Notes: generated by a model not told the origin, from the sequence alone. A stretch of 64,000 nucleotides of DNA from Lingula anatina (GCF_001039355.2 NW_019775775.1:124001-188000); one strand, 5' to 3'; positions 29,001 to 39,786 are shown, counted from the stretch's first letter. Made by a program: numbers and translations.

Positions 29001-31064
29001 GTTGATTTTGCCGTCACAAGTGCTAAGGTAGGTCAGGAAAACAGTTATACAGTTTATCAATAGCTCTTCTGTCAATCAAAAAAGATCAAAAGGCTCTTCT
29101 TTCCAAATGTTACATCTAAAGATTTTCATGAGATAATTTGTTGAGAACAGATGCTGTTTTCTGGAAACACATGGCAGTTTTGTAAAGTAAATAACCCATT
29201 CACCTTGCAGTGAAGGTTACTTGGCTATGCGTGTTTTGGTTGTCAATAAGCGTTGTCAGTTTTGACAAGTGCAGTGCCCATCTAACAACATGGTGGTGCC
29301 AGTTTGCACTGGCTTTCAAAACTTGTACAGTATGCCAGAACATTCGGTGTGATAAAAAAAAACTGTAACTAAATATGACTTTCACAGCTTTTGACCTTTT
29401 TGATCTGATTTTCTTTGTTTATATTATCCTGTGACTATGGGCAATATTATTGGCTACCGTGTATATTATTACAAACTCTCAGTAGTATCTGTTGAAATGC
29501 AACACTTGGCAAGAGGAAAGTTGGCCTCTTTTTAAAGACAAACAAATTGAACATGATTCTATATCTGGGAAAAGAGTTTGATTTAGGCTTCAAATCACTG
29601 GTAAGTCTCAGGTGTATTCAGTGCTGGCTCTCAGTGTTAATCCTGTTGCACATTTCCTTGGATGGGCAGTGACTTCAAGTTAGACTGTTGTTTTGATGCA
29701 TCTTTTTGATACTGTTCTCAGACATTGGGTAGGTGTACACACAGGTGTATATAGTATTCTCAGGTAGCTGGTTAGCTTGATGAATGGGATGCTCTGTCAG
29801 TACTTGGTTAACTCTTTTCACGATGAAAGGAATTAAGCGCTAGGGTGTAGTTTATCAAACCTAATGAGACTAAAGAGATATGTTCATGCTCAGCCTTATA
29901 ATGCCAGTAGGAAGAGGAAACCTGTCATTCCAGTGTCATGACTTTCGTGCGGTTCCAAAATTGAACATGCTTACCTTGTTGAAGGTCCACAGGGATAGTT
30001 TGGCTTCAATTTTCAACCAAAGTGTCAGTGAGGATAGTGGAATAGATGTAGAGTCACTTTTAGATGAGAATTTTGATGAAAGTGAAGAAAATTGGCCACA
30101 GTTTGATGATGATGATGGTGGTGGTAGTAAAAAAGAAAATGGACATTTTGATCATTCTGAGGTGAAGTTCAAAACATTCTGAATTTTGAAATTAAATTGA
30201 ATTTTTTTTATATCTTAAGTCAGTACCCAATGCAAGAGAAAATTGAATATTTTCAGACCGGGTTAACAGCCCTCCATGTTGCTGCTCATTATGGTCAAGC
30301 AGACTTTGTGCGTGAGACACTGACCAGTATTCCAGCCACAGTGACCAGTGAGGCCCCAGACTCTGAAACTGGACTCAAGGATGTCACTGCTGAGGTGAGT
30401 TTTACAAAGCAGTTTTTTTTTTAAATTAAAAAGTCACATAAAAAGTCAAAGAATAACAAAATTTTTGTTGGTGTTTTTCTGGGATCTTGGTAGCATTTCA
30501 AAAGAAATTTATTAAAGCTTCTTTAGTGATGATTTTCTTCCCAATAAAAACGAAACATAATTTTCAATATGTATGTTTATGAGCTCTGAGACTTTTTACT
30601 GTAGTCTACAAAAAAAAAATGATAATAATTGAAGAATGAGTAAATAAAGAAAACAAAACATATTTGAAAGAAAATGCATATTTAAAACTACAGGTTTTTT
30701 TTTTTTTCACATATAGTTAATTTTTAATTAAAAATGTAAAGAATAGTTTACAGTTGTGGCTGCAATAAGTGTTTACATCTGGAATTTCCTTCGAAGCATA
30801 TCTATTACAACCATTGACACTATAGTTTATGTACCCTCTGGTTCATTACTTGCTTCAGGTATAATTCACTAGAATTTATTATCACATTGCTTTTTTTAAC
30901 ACCTGAACCATATTTCACGGTATTAATTGGTCAGATGAATGGGGAACTAGTCACTTCAAAATAGCATACCAAGAATATAATGCATTTTGTGTAGGCCTTG
31001 TTATTGCTATTTTCCCTACTGATGAAATTTCAAGAATCACAGATTGTAATTGTTATTTTTTGCA

Positions 31065-31154
<90 letters not shown>

Positions 31155-34100
31155 ATTTACTAAATTATTCTAGCAGTGCTATGTATAAATATGGCTCACA
31201 TTGTAACTATGGAATGTATATAAAAAAAGCAAGTTCAGATTCTCAAAATCACACTGTACATGTATATCCATTTTTAAATTATCAGCATTTTTAATTTGTT
31301 TTAATATGGTGGTTAAATTTTTTTTAATTTCTTTAATCTATTTTATCTTGGCATTTATCTCTCCTGTAGTCTGGCCTCACTCCGCTCCACTTGGCCTCCC
31401 AGTCTGGTCATGAAGGGTTGGTCCGCCTGTTACTCAATTCTCCAGGTGTGCAAGCAGACGCAGCCACCAAAGTCCAGGTAATAAACACAGTGATTCTGTC
31501 TGGACGTTCTAGAATTTGTATGGATGCATAACCAGTGAGCTGACTTTTAACTTGAACTTCTGAACTGTATCAGGAGGGAGGATGTATCCAAGAAATTTAG
31601 GATCAATACTATAATATCTATTTCTTAAGTACAACAGTGAAATAGAGATGTGTACATTTGAAATGTTAATATCTATTAGTAGATTTACAATGCCTAGTGC
31701 ATCATCATTAATTTTTTAAGTTCTTTGTAAAGATTTAGTATTACTGGAATTAAATTAAAAGTAGTATTTATTGAATCAACAGCTATCGAAATCATCTTTT
31801 TATTTATAAAAATATTTTGAACTGTTAAAAAATTTCTTACTAGCAACCTGTAGAAAAATGTAATATTTTCAACATTTATTGGTATGATTAAAATAAAGGT
31901 TACATTAATAAATTAATTTCAGGGTTCAATACCACTCCACATGGCTGCCCAGAATGGTCATACGTCAGTGGTCAGTCTGCTTCTCAGTAAGTCCACCTCT
32001 CAGATTCACGTCAAGGACAAACGGGGCAGGACTGGACTGCACCTGTCTGCTGCACATGGACATTATGATATGGTGGCTCTTCTGCTGGGGCAGGGGGCTG
32101 ATATTAATGTTTATGATAAGGTAATATAGTAAATATATTCTGAAGAATTTATTTATTAGTTTTGCTTAGGCAGGGAACCTATACTTTACATTAAAATGTA
32201 TATGTTCTAGAGATTAAGCATATAAAATTCATTTTTCATTTCTTAACTGATATGAGATTTGTAGAGGTGAGTCATGAAAAAAAAATGTTTTCAAAGCCCA
32301 TAATATTTTTATAGTATTTCATCTTTATTCAATTGGATTGAAATCATTAAGATTTAAAGTTTACTTTCTAAGAAAAAAATAACAGTTCCATTACACATCA
32401 CAGCCACTCCCTGTCAGACCATTCAGTATCCGTATCAATGACTTTAGACAACACAACCTCATCACAATTTTTTATTTTTAGAATGGCTGGACCCCTCTCC
32501 ATTTTGCTGCAAAGGCAGGCTACTTGAAGGTGGTGAAGTTATTGATAGAGAGTGGTGCTGCACCCAAGTATGAATCTAAGGAAGGGAAGGTACCCATCTG
32601 CTATGCTGCAGCCATGAATCACACCGAGGTGGTCAGTTATCTTATGAAGAGAGACCACAACACACAGCATTTGATGGACGATAAGAAGGTAAGGAATTTT
32701 GGCTGCTTCCACATTCCTTATGGGTGCAGGAAGGTCAGGCAGAGTGCAGGTATCCTTTCTAGGAAAGATGTTGATTTGATATTCAACTGTGTCATATATA
32801 AAAATGTGATTCTCTTTTTATGTACAGACACAGATGTGTCTGTACATATAGTCATCATCTGCGTCTGTCGCCGTCGTCGCCGTCGCCGTGCACTTTTANT
32901 TTATTTATTGGTACTCCAATTCAGTGCAATCTAATGTTATGTAATCCTACGCATAAGGCATATGCAGTTATGAAATTCCTCAAACCTGGAGCATTTAGAG
33001 AAAGACCTTATTTTATACAAAATAAGAAGAATGACATACATAGTTCAGATTAATTCAATCTTTGCCACATAGGTTCATCATTTACATTAATATTTTAAAA
33101 ATAAGAAGCCAACTTGAGGTTTCATTGCACAAAATAGCTTATATGTATTCAAATTAACTGATTTTTTACTCATATCCCAGTTTGTGTTTGACCTGATGGT
33201 ATGTGGCAAGACCAACAATAACAGATCCATCCAGGAGTTCATCACACTGTCCCCAGCCCCAGTGGACACAGCAGCCAAGATGTCCAAGAATTTCGCCCTT
33301 CTGGCCATCAGGGAGAAGGAGCGGTCAAGGGATCTCCTGCATGCTGGCGCATACTGTGAGAAAATGGCTACAGAATTAATGGCCATTGCCTCCGGAACCA
33401 ATGGTGCATCAGCTTTACTCAAATCTGTTGACTGCCGTGGAACACCCTTTCTGGACATACTCATTGAAAATGAGCAGAAGGAAGTAGTTTCCCACCCAAC
33501 AATTCAGAAATACTTATCAGACGTTTGGAAAGGGAATTTAAAATGGAACACATGGAAAGTAGTGATGGTTTTCACATTGTTCCTGATCGTACCCCCAGTG
33601 TGGGTTTACTTCTCATTGCCACTTCGGAACCGCTACAACAAAGTTCCGCTCATTAAGTTCATGTCATATTTAGTCTCGCATTTCTACTTAATTATACTAT
33701 TTATTATGACAACTGTTGCACCCATTTATCCAATCTTTCAGTCTGGGTCACTCATACCCCATTGGTATGAGTGGCTACTATTGGCGTGGCTGTCTGGACT
33801 TCTGGTCTCAGAGCTGACCAATCCAGGTGACAGGGCAGGGTTAGGGTGGATCAAAGTATTTGTGATAGCAGTTAGTGCACTGGGAATCGTTGTCCATCTT
33901 CTAGCATTTGCATTTAATGAAGATGAGCGCTATGTGTGCTTATATGTGAGGAACCAATTTTTTGCCCTGGCATTACTGTTCTGTTTTGTGTTGCTGCTGG
34001 ATTTTCTCTCATTTCATCACTTATTTGGACCATGGGCAATTATTATCAGAGATTTGATGAAGGATTTGATCAGATTTTTGGTCATTCTGTTGGCCTTCAT

Positions 34101-35642
34101 GCTAGGATTCACTCTTCATCTCTCAGCAATTTATCAGCCAGTGTATCCACCACAAGTAACAAACTCATCCATTGGTCAAGGAAATGGAGGAGGAGGAGCC
34201 AAAAGTCTCACGCCAATAGATACTTTTGAACTTCTGTTTTTTTCGCTATTTGGTCTCATCGAACCTGATACTTTACCTACAATAGCCCAGAGCCCTGACT
34301 GGACAATAAACTTAGTGAAATCTGTATTTGGAGCTTATATGTTAGTGACTCTCATTGTGTTGATAAATCTGTTAATTGCCATGATGTCTGACACATACCA
34401 GAGAATTCAGGCACAGTCGGATGTGGAGTGGAAGTTTGGGCGAGCTAAGTTGATCAGAAACATGAATAGGACATCAGCTACTCCATCTCCTCTGAACCTT
34501 TTCACCAAGCTCATTACTTACTGCAAAGTGGCTTACAAACACAAAGGTAAGTTGCAGTTACAGTTCAAAAATTACAAATAATGTAGAAGTCAATTATTCA
34601 ATGTTGTCCAAAAACGGAATGAGAGTATTTTTTATTTTATTTACCTAGTATGTTTGTGTGTGCCAAGAGAATTGATTTTCTGTTAAGTCTTCTGATCTTG
34701 TTTATTGCAATAGTGTCTGAGGAATATAATGCCCCAGCTCTTATCTCTATTTATTATTACTTTGATCTTATCTAGATTTAATAAATAATAAGGTGATATT
34801 ATTAAAGTAAAATTGAAAAATTTGGCTCCTCAGCCAAACCAAAAAAAGTTCATATTTAACCTTCTATATTTGCATTTTATGTTCTGTATTCCAGGCAAAA
34901 TATGCAGTGCTGAGGCCCAGAGCTACATCCATGAAGAGGAGGACCTGAATGAGGATTATGATGCTAGATCTGTGGACCTGTTACAAAATAACCAAGTCAT
35001 GCTCAGGAATATGATGAGGAGAAATACTCAAGTGGCTCCTGAATGTGAGCAATGTATTTTTAATAAAAGTGTATTGCTGTTACAAAATAATAAAAAAGTG
35101 ATCACATTAAGAAAAATAAAATGTTTTGAGTTTACTTTTGTAAAATGATGCGGTAGTCCAGTTAGATGATAAAAAAAGAGGATTGGTTACTAAAATATTT
35201 ATCTAACAACAGGATATATTAAGGGAAAAAATTAGTCATTTTATTTCTGTTACAAATATGGTTTATATCTTATTTATTAATTGAGGTAAATTCACATACT
35301 TGATATCAACTACATAACATAACATGCAGATATTGTACTAACTGCCAATTTTCAAATTCAATTTAATAATATTCACCTTATTAAAAGAAAGAAATTTTGA
35401 AAAATTTCACAATATATATCCTTGTACATTTTCCAGCCTATTTGCGTGCTCCCCAGCAGAGAGGTCCTCAATGCATAGATGATGTGATAGACTGGCAGTT
35501 TGTTGTCCACAAGTATTTGGAGGTCAACAACCTATTGGATGAACACTCAGACGAGGAAGAGGACACCAGTAAACACTTCAAGAAGGATAACCACTTGAAA
35601 GAAATTAATGAGAAGGTGACGGAAAATGGTGGGATTAAATGA
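4203..35642 (+). CDS. TRPN1: TRPN (NOMPC-type) mechanosensitive cation channel, complete gene
   Basis: Exons by splice consensus and phase: 4203-4442, 7589-7690, 14428-14526 (second copy 16068-16166), 18037-18150, 19221-19325, 20313-20411, 20747-20848, 21226-21426, 21818-21916, 22307-22408, 22708-22908, 23240-23368, 23687-23815, 24247-24363, 24965-25063, 25446-25646, 25935-26033, 26282-26383, 27987-28091, 28389-28490, 28929-29027, 29934 or 29985-30161, 30257-30394, 31370-31477, 31923-32120, 32482-32688, 33181-34546, 34895-35044 and 35437-35642. Counting exon 3 once, this gives about 1,731-1,748 residues and 29 ankyrin repeats, the number known for Drosophila NOMPC. A linker, a six-helix channel with the family's FELLFF pore helix, a TRP helix and an acidic tail follow. 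NOMPC is a force-gated channel of sensory cilia, in which the ankyrin spring is tethered to microtubules. All introns are phase 0 except the last two (phase 1). Family assignment is very secure. Confidence 0.96.
4443..7588 (+). other. TRPN intron 1 (3.1 kb)
   Basis: Apart from the candidate alternative first exon at 7020-7154, I see no gene. There is a long T-run at about 5047-5075 and a C-run at about 6452-6471. Two 102-codon ORFs overlap on opposite strands at about 6641-6955; they have no splice context or domain and look like chance. Confidence 0.6.
7020..7154 (+). CDS. TRPN1: candidate alternative first exon of TRPN
   Basis: An ATG with A at -3 and G at +4 opens 45 codons (MADGISDE...) that run straight into an ACAA/GTGAGT donor in phase 0. 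That is the phase needed to splice onto exon 2 at 7589, only 434 bp downstream. It would replace the 80-residue N-terminus with a 45-residue one (containing FDPLFKKIHSALWTL) ahead of ankyrin repeat 1. No good acceptor in the right phase precedes it, so an internal exon is less likely. No TATA box is evident. The sequence does not resemble known NOMPC N-termini. It could be a tissue-specific promoter product or a chance ORF. Confidence 0.45.
7691..14427 (+). other. TRPN intron 2 (6.7 kb), no gene seen
   Basis: This is the largest intron. I find only low-complexity tracts: a G-run plus GA repeat at about 8156-8192, G-rich at about 8442-8456, C-rich at about 10467-10474 and 13385-13399. A diverged match to the 3' part of the 37.6-39.3 kb repeat element lies at about 12740-12885, including GTCTGT and TGACAGCTTTTGCTG. 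The last 700 bp belong to the 1.64-kb duplication. Confidence 0.6.
13731..15369 (+). repeat. first copy of N-separated 1.64-kb direct duplication
   Basis: Bases 13731-15369 recur at 15371-17009 with a constant offset of 1640 bp and a single N (15370) between the copies. I found four substitutions over 1.6 kb and no indels. The copy includes TRPN exon 3 (14428-14526). The N at the exact junction and allele-level divergence suggest two overlapping contigs, perhaps two haplotypes, that were joined without merging. Confidence 0.95.
15371..17009 (+). repeat. second copy of the 1.64-kb duplication, includes duplicated TRPN exon 3
   Basis: This copy carries an identical exon 3 at 16068-16166 with intact splice sites and phase 0. 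If real, it would add a thirtieth ankyrin repeat identical to repeat 2. The 29-repeat count of the family and the N at 15370 argue that it is an assembly duplication. All other ORFs in this block are copies of intronic noise. Confidence 0.93.
17082..17205 (+). repeat. perfect 62-bp tandem duplication
   Basis: The 62-bp unit starting ATTTTATTAAAGG at 17082 is repeated without a mismatch at 17144. It lies in TRPN intron 3, just beyond the 1.64-kb duplication and a G-run at 17059-17067. Confidence 0.93.
17496..17663. mobile_element. 168-bp MITE with CAGGGGCGGATT termini
   Basis: The element begins CAGGGGCGGATTCAG and ends CTAAATCCGCCCCTG, which are inverted repeats of about 13 bp. The pentamer CTGTG flanks both sides (17491-17495 and 17664-17668) and looks like a target-site duplication. 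Inside are shorter GTCTTC/GAAGAC palindromes. There is no coding capacity. DNA-transposon MITEs with CAGGGGCGG ends occur in many animal genomes. I cannot assign the superfamily; a 5-bp duplication does not fit classic 8-bp hAT duplications. Confidence 0.8.
26384..27986 (+). other. TRPN intron 18, no gene seen
   Basis: The intron is 1.6 kb of AT-rich sequence with no recognisable repeat, RNA gene or coding exon. The short ORFs at 27401 and 27812 lack domains and splice support. Confidence 0.55.
29934..30161 (+). CDS. TRPN1: TRPN exon 22: acidic, Ser-rich insert between ankyrin repeats 23 and 24
   Basis: A coding-like stretch ends at TCTGAG/GTGAAG (30161) in phase 0. Two acceptors keep the frame. 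One is TCATTCCAG before 29934, giving 76 codons; the other is TTGTTGAAG before 29985, giving 59. Either exon is a multiple of three with phase-0 borders, so it can be skipped without a frame change. The product is not an ankyrin repeat. It is acidic and Ser-rich (SVSEDSGIDVESLLDENFDE, then a run of four Asp, GGG and a KKEN segment). Insect NOMPC has no insert here, since repeats 23 and 24 are adjacent in it. The insert would loop out of the spring and may be phosphorylated. Exon status is inferred from the open frame and splice sites, with no family precedent I know. Confidence 0.55.
31064..31152. repeat. (TA)n microsatellite
   Basis: About 44 uninterrupted TA dinucleotides lie in TRPN intron 23. 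The overlapping tyrosine/isoleucine ORF is an artefact of the repeat. Confidence 0.97.
32821..32899 (+). mobile_element. 5' end of a repeat element truncated at an assembly N
   Basis: These bases match the start of the element at 37587: perfect 12-bp inverted arms (TGTACAGACACA and its complement around GA), then a CATCATCTGCGTCTGTCG segment, a CGTCGC microsatellite and GTGCACTTTTA. The match stops at the N at 32899, where the element at 37.6 kb goes on into its 161-bp repeats. The remainder has probably been lost or collapsed in assembly. It lies in TRPN intron 26 and is not coding. Confidence 0.8.
33181..34546 (+). CDS. TRPN1: TRPN exon 27: linker, channel core and TRP helix
   Basis: One 1,366-bp exon encodes the whole membrane part. 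Counting from its first codon, residues 1-120 are the linker (EFITLSPAPVDTAAKMSKN, then FLDILIENEQKEV). A hydrophobic pre-S1 elbow lies at about 127-146, with S1 157-179, S2 195-214, S3 224-243, S4 260-282 (ending FLSFHHLFGPW) and S5 296-318. The pore helix (DTFELLFFSLFG) is at about 347-358, S6 at 381-404 (VLINLLIAMMSDTYQ) and the TRP helix (EWKFGRAKLIR) at about 416-426. The S5-pore loop holds a Gly-rich stretch (GQGNGGGGA). The pore exit reads GLIEPD, where insect NOMPC has a Gln/Thr-rich stretch. The exon ends in phase 1. Reading through its donor would add ten residues and a stop. Confidence 0.96.
34895..35642 (+). CDS. TRPN1: TRPN exons 28-29: cytoplasmic tail and stop
   Basis: Exon 28 (34895-35044) and exon 29 (35437-35642, stop TGA at 35640) join in phase 1. 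They encode a cytosolic tail with an acidic patch (YIHEEEDLNEDYD). A DDVIDWQFVVHKYLEV helix corresponds to the VADWEAIAKKY segment near the C-terminal part of insect NOMPC. A second acidic run (DEHSDEEED) precedes a Lys-rich end. The tail is short for the family. Confidence 0.9.
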
Positions 35643-37586
35643 CCAGGAGTTAAACTATTTAGGTAGGAAGGGTAACATGTAAGAAAAATAAGTGAAGGGG
35701 TAACTTTTAGCAGCAAAAGTAAATGAGGACATTAACAGATACAGGTGTAAGAATAAAGTGTGCAGTGATAAAGAGCTGCTGTTTGAACAAAATGTATTCA
35801 CATGTTCAAAAGAACATTTCTGGAAAGTCAAGAATCTGCAGTGTAATTCTTTTCCATAAAATGCTAGTAGCCAATTTTTCATATTTATATCACCTTCTTA
35901 TATGTCAAATTTAGATTGGATTGGTTTTTATGGCAAATGCATTACATTGTAATGTGGGGCATTAATATACTAGAACCATGTGTCTATTAGCCAGTCACCT
36001 TGGAGAGAAGTTTGTTTTTGGCTTTTCTTCTTTTTTTCTCTCATTGAAACAGATGCACTGGTATGTATGAATATACAAGTATGTTGGACAATGAAAATAT
36101 TTAACCTTAAAGCATTTTTTGCAGTTATGTCTCATACTTTTTTCATTTATTCAACTGAACAGAAATATTTTGTGTAATTGTTACTTTACTCCACGACAAT
36201 AATTATATTTATATCCAAATATGATTGCAAGTGATAGATATTAACTACATTGTGAAAAAAAATCACTATCATAGTCCAAGATTATGTGTATTTTTGTTAT
36301 ATGAATATTTTGATTCTGTATAAGCTGAGCTTTTTCTAGAATGTGGCAGATGGTACTGCTGAGCAGCACTACTAGTTCATGTAGATGAATATTGTGTAGA
36401 CCCCCAGTCAGTAGGCACAGTCATATCGGTAGATAAAAGGCAGTTTCTTTAGCTTTTGAACATTTGTAAACTGTAGTCACCACCCCAGTGATAGTTCACC
36501 TGTGAGACAAGCTTGAAGATGTGGAGAGTGAAACTACTGTTATTCTGACTATAACGACTACCCTTTATCTACAGGTGGCATGTGATAACAGGGAGAATGC
36601 CTTAGAACCAGTGAAATTGTTGATTAAAGTTTAAAAAAAAAATAAAGAAAAAGACATAATTGTTGTCTTCTTATAATATCTGTATGACCAGTTGAAACAC
36701 TTAAGATTTCTAATTGGCAACAATAAAGTTGTTTAAAGTGAAGGTTATTATTCAGCTGAGTTACTTTGGATGCATTGATGGGCTTTTTTTTAACCATCTC
36801 ATATTTTGGTCAATTTCTCTATGAAAAGTTATTTCAGAACATGTTGTGTATTGGAACTAATTGATTGACAGTGTTATCGGACCAGTGTGCATTAAAAGGA
36901 ACCATTTTTTCAACATTTTTAAATATTTGTATGAAATAACTCTAACTGTAACCTTAAACATGCTTTTACTTTGGAAGTTATATAGTCATTGCTTTTGTTA
37001 TGAGTTGTTGTGATGTTTTTAAATTATCTTCAAATGATCAATATGAGAAGTATTTGGAATAATTGTGTGACAATATTTCTATAAATTTGTAATTATATTT
37101 CATTGCCATACTAATCATACCTGGGTTCCCGTAAGGTTCAACTTAAGGTTCTGTTTACTTTTTTCTGTGCATGGTTTCATTAATTTTACTTTCTTTGTTG
37201 TGACTCATCATATTTGGAGTTAAAGTATTTCTGTTTTATACTAGTGTCATACATTGCATTTTCTAAATTAAAAAAAATTACCTTCGTGTTATTGACCATA
37301 GCCTCCAAATAATAATTGTACAATCGAGAAATATGAGAGAACTTCATTATTGAACAGTAACTTTTAGCATCACCTCAAATTTGTGCAAGTATGTGTATCC
37401 TTTGAACAATACACAATAGTCTTGTTGGGACTCTTTGGAAATTTAATTTTTATCTTTGCCTTCATGAAAAATGCAACAACTGTACATGTATTATTGCAGA
37501 AAGTATGCCTTGCATTTGAAGTGCAATACCAGCTGTGAAATAAAAAAAATATTTTCAGTCATAACTCATTCTTAGCTCATTTATTA
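35643..37586 (+). other. TRPN 3' UTR and downstream sequence
   Basis: AT-rich, non-coding sequence follows the TRPN stop. Candidate AATAAA signals lie at 36641, 36722 and 37539, so the 3' UTR could be 1.0-1.9 kb long. I cannot choose between them. Nothing else recognisable lies here. Confidence 0.5.
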
Positions 37587-39290
37587 TGTACAGACACAGA
37601 TGTGTCTGTACATATAGCCATCATCTGCGTCTGTCGTCGCCGTCGCCGTCGTCGCCGTCGCCGTGCACTTTTACCGATAACACGATAAGTGGAAAACCAT
37701 TTTACCTTTTGACTTGAAACTTGCAGAACTGATGAATATTCATAATACGCAGGTCAAGTTCGAAAATCAGCATGTTCGGGTCACTTTTAGGGAATTTACG
37801 CTGTTTTTTCACTTTTTTCAGCATATATGCAGCACCGATAACACGATAAGTGGAAAACCATTTTACCTTTTGACTTGAAACTTACAGAACTGATGAATAT
37901 TCATAATACGCAGGTCAAGTTCGAAAATCAGCATGATTGGGCCATTTTTAGGGAATTTATGCTGTTTTTTCACTATTTTCAATATAAATGCAACACTGAT
38001 AACACAATATAAGAAAAACGGATTGGCCAATTGTAATTATACTCACAGGAGTGGTCAATCTTACTAAAACGCAGGTTGAGTTCGAAAATCAGCATAATCG
38101 GGCCATTATTTTAGAAGTTATACTGTTTTTCACATTTCCTCAGATTCAATTATTAGGCATGTTAACAGTCTCATTATTTAACTAATAAGATGCCTAAAAG
38201 TGTTTGTTTGATATTTCCTGCATCTTTACAACATTGTTAGTTGATTATGTAAAAAACATGGTAAACTTGTTATCATGTATTGTGTAATAAAGTGTCAAAA
38301 ATGGAAATAAACTCATATCATTGCAGTTTGTCAGATTCAATCATCCACTATGTTCAGAATCTCAGAATGGAGGAAATTGGACATTTAACACTGTTCTATT
38401 GATACTTTTCCCATCTCATCAATTTTCTTAGTTGGTCATATAAAATGGCAGTAAAATGTTTATTTTGTTTTATGTTAAAAAAGTGTTAAAAATGGAAATA
38501 AACCCATTTCAGAACAGTGCTGTCTTGTTTACATTTTGGCATTTTCAAGGCGTGACTTTGAAGTTCCATGGGCCTGAAGACCTTTGCTAGTCACATTTTC
38601 TGAATATCTGTGAAACAAATATTTTATAATTAAAAATTGATGGTCATTAAGCTGTTAAACATTATGTAATATTGCATCAAAATTTGAAGAAACCCCTATT
38701 TTGGGCACTGCTTCCATGATGACCATTTAAGGAAAATCATGTCACTTACTGTTCTCAAACTTACAGGAAAGAAACATGGGACTAAAATACAGCTTCAGTA
38801 GGCAATGCAGTCTGTTTGGTATTTTTATTTATTTATTTATTTATTTTGGCAGTTAAACAGTTTTTTGTGAAAATTTAATTTTTCACATATTGGCATTTTC
38901 AAGGTGTGACTTTAAAGTTCCATGATCTTGAAGACTTTTGCTTGTCACATTTTCTGAATGTCCATGTTACTAATATTTTATTAATAACATTTGATTGTCA
39001 TTATGCTGTTAAACATTATGTAATGTTGCATCAAAATTTGAAGAAACCCCTATTTTGGGCACTGCTCCTATGATGACCATTTAAGGGAAATCATGTCACT
39101 TACTGTTCTCAAACTTACAGGAAAGAAACATGGGTCTAACATACAGCTTCAATAGGCAACGCAGTCTGTTTGGTAAATTTTTCTGGCAATTTAACAGTTT
39201 TTTGTGAAAATTTAATTTTTCACTTATTTGCATCTTTATTTTCTGTTCTTTGTCTGTACATTTGACAGCTTTGCTGCCTTGTTAGTTTTG
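37587..39290 (+). mobile_element. composite non-autonomous repeat element with 161-bp core repeats
   Basis: In order: a hairpin with perfect 12-bp arms (37587-37612); a CGTCGC/CCGTCG microsatellite (about 37634-37664); three diverged tandem units of 161 bp starting at 37676, 37837 and 37998, each with GATAACAC near its start; about 0.4 kb of spacer; two direct repeats of about 354 bp (38537-38890 and 38891-39232); and an end segment with TTTGTCTGTACATTTGACAG, whose TGTCTGTACA is the inverse of the left TGTACAGACA. There is no ORF. The plan of a microsatellite plus 160-bp-class core repeats is like the 'pearl' and related Helitron-type MITEs of bivalves. The borders are approximate, and the 354-bp repeats may be a separate element. 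Confidence 0.7.
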
Positions 39291-39786
39291 TATTGGTAAT
39301 TTGTAGTCGTGTGGAGAACTTATTCTTCTAAGTTCTACTATAATAACATGTCAGACACTCTTTGTACCTAGAACTTGCCGACAAGAACTTAAAAAGGGAT
39401 GGTCGAAATGGTTCTTTTGAGAAATACTCAGGAAATTATACTTTAAAAATAATTATTACCACCACCAAAGAGGTATAATTGTTTTCGTTACCCATTAGCA
39501 ACATTATGCAAAAAGTGTCAAGAAACTGAGTGTCTGTGTAGCAGGGTGTCCACCCTAGATGTAATTATACATGTCAAGGGTTAGCCTAATCTATTTGAAG
39601 ACATAGGGACCATTCTCAGACCCTATCTCCAAGGGGATTCTTGCTAAATTGCAATCAACTTAAGCTGCTTAGATGTCTGCCATGTCTACTGAAGCTGCTA
39701 GGGGGTAATTATGGTTTAGTAGCGTCAGTAGGTGTGCCAGACATGTAAGCCGCTTAAGCTGGAACCAATTTAGCGAGAAACCCCTT
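39291..39786. other. spacer with no recognised feature
   Basis: No coding exon or clear repeat is visible. The antisense ORF across 39669-40001 is the complement of the retroelement relic and its flank. Confidence 0.5.

Larger units (their letters stand above)
7589..32688 (+). other. TRPN1: TRPN ankyrin-repeat domain (29 repeats), exons 2-26
   Basis: Each exon encodes one or two whole ankyrin repeats (33-39 codons for most single repeats, 66-69 for doubles), and every intron is phase 0. Repeat openings carry the T-P-L-H-x-A-A pattern or a degenerate form of it. Single-repeat exons are numbers 2-7, 9, 10, 12-15, 17-21, 23 and 24. Double-repeat exons are 8, 11, 16, 25 and 26. With exon 3 counted once, the sum is 29. 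Exon 12 and exon 13 repeats are elongated (43 codons each), as in insect NOMPC. Repeats 6-8 and 27-28 read especially close to the insect sequence (for instance DGSTLMHIAS and NGWTPLH). The domain forms the superhelical gating spring. Confidence 0.93.

Noticed and set aside
30998-31294. 98-codon ORF rich in Tyr-Ile
   Set aside because: It is the translation of the TA microsatellite.
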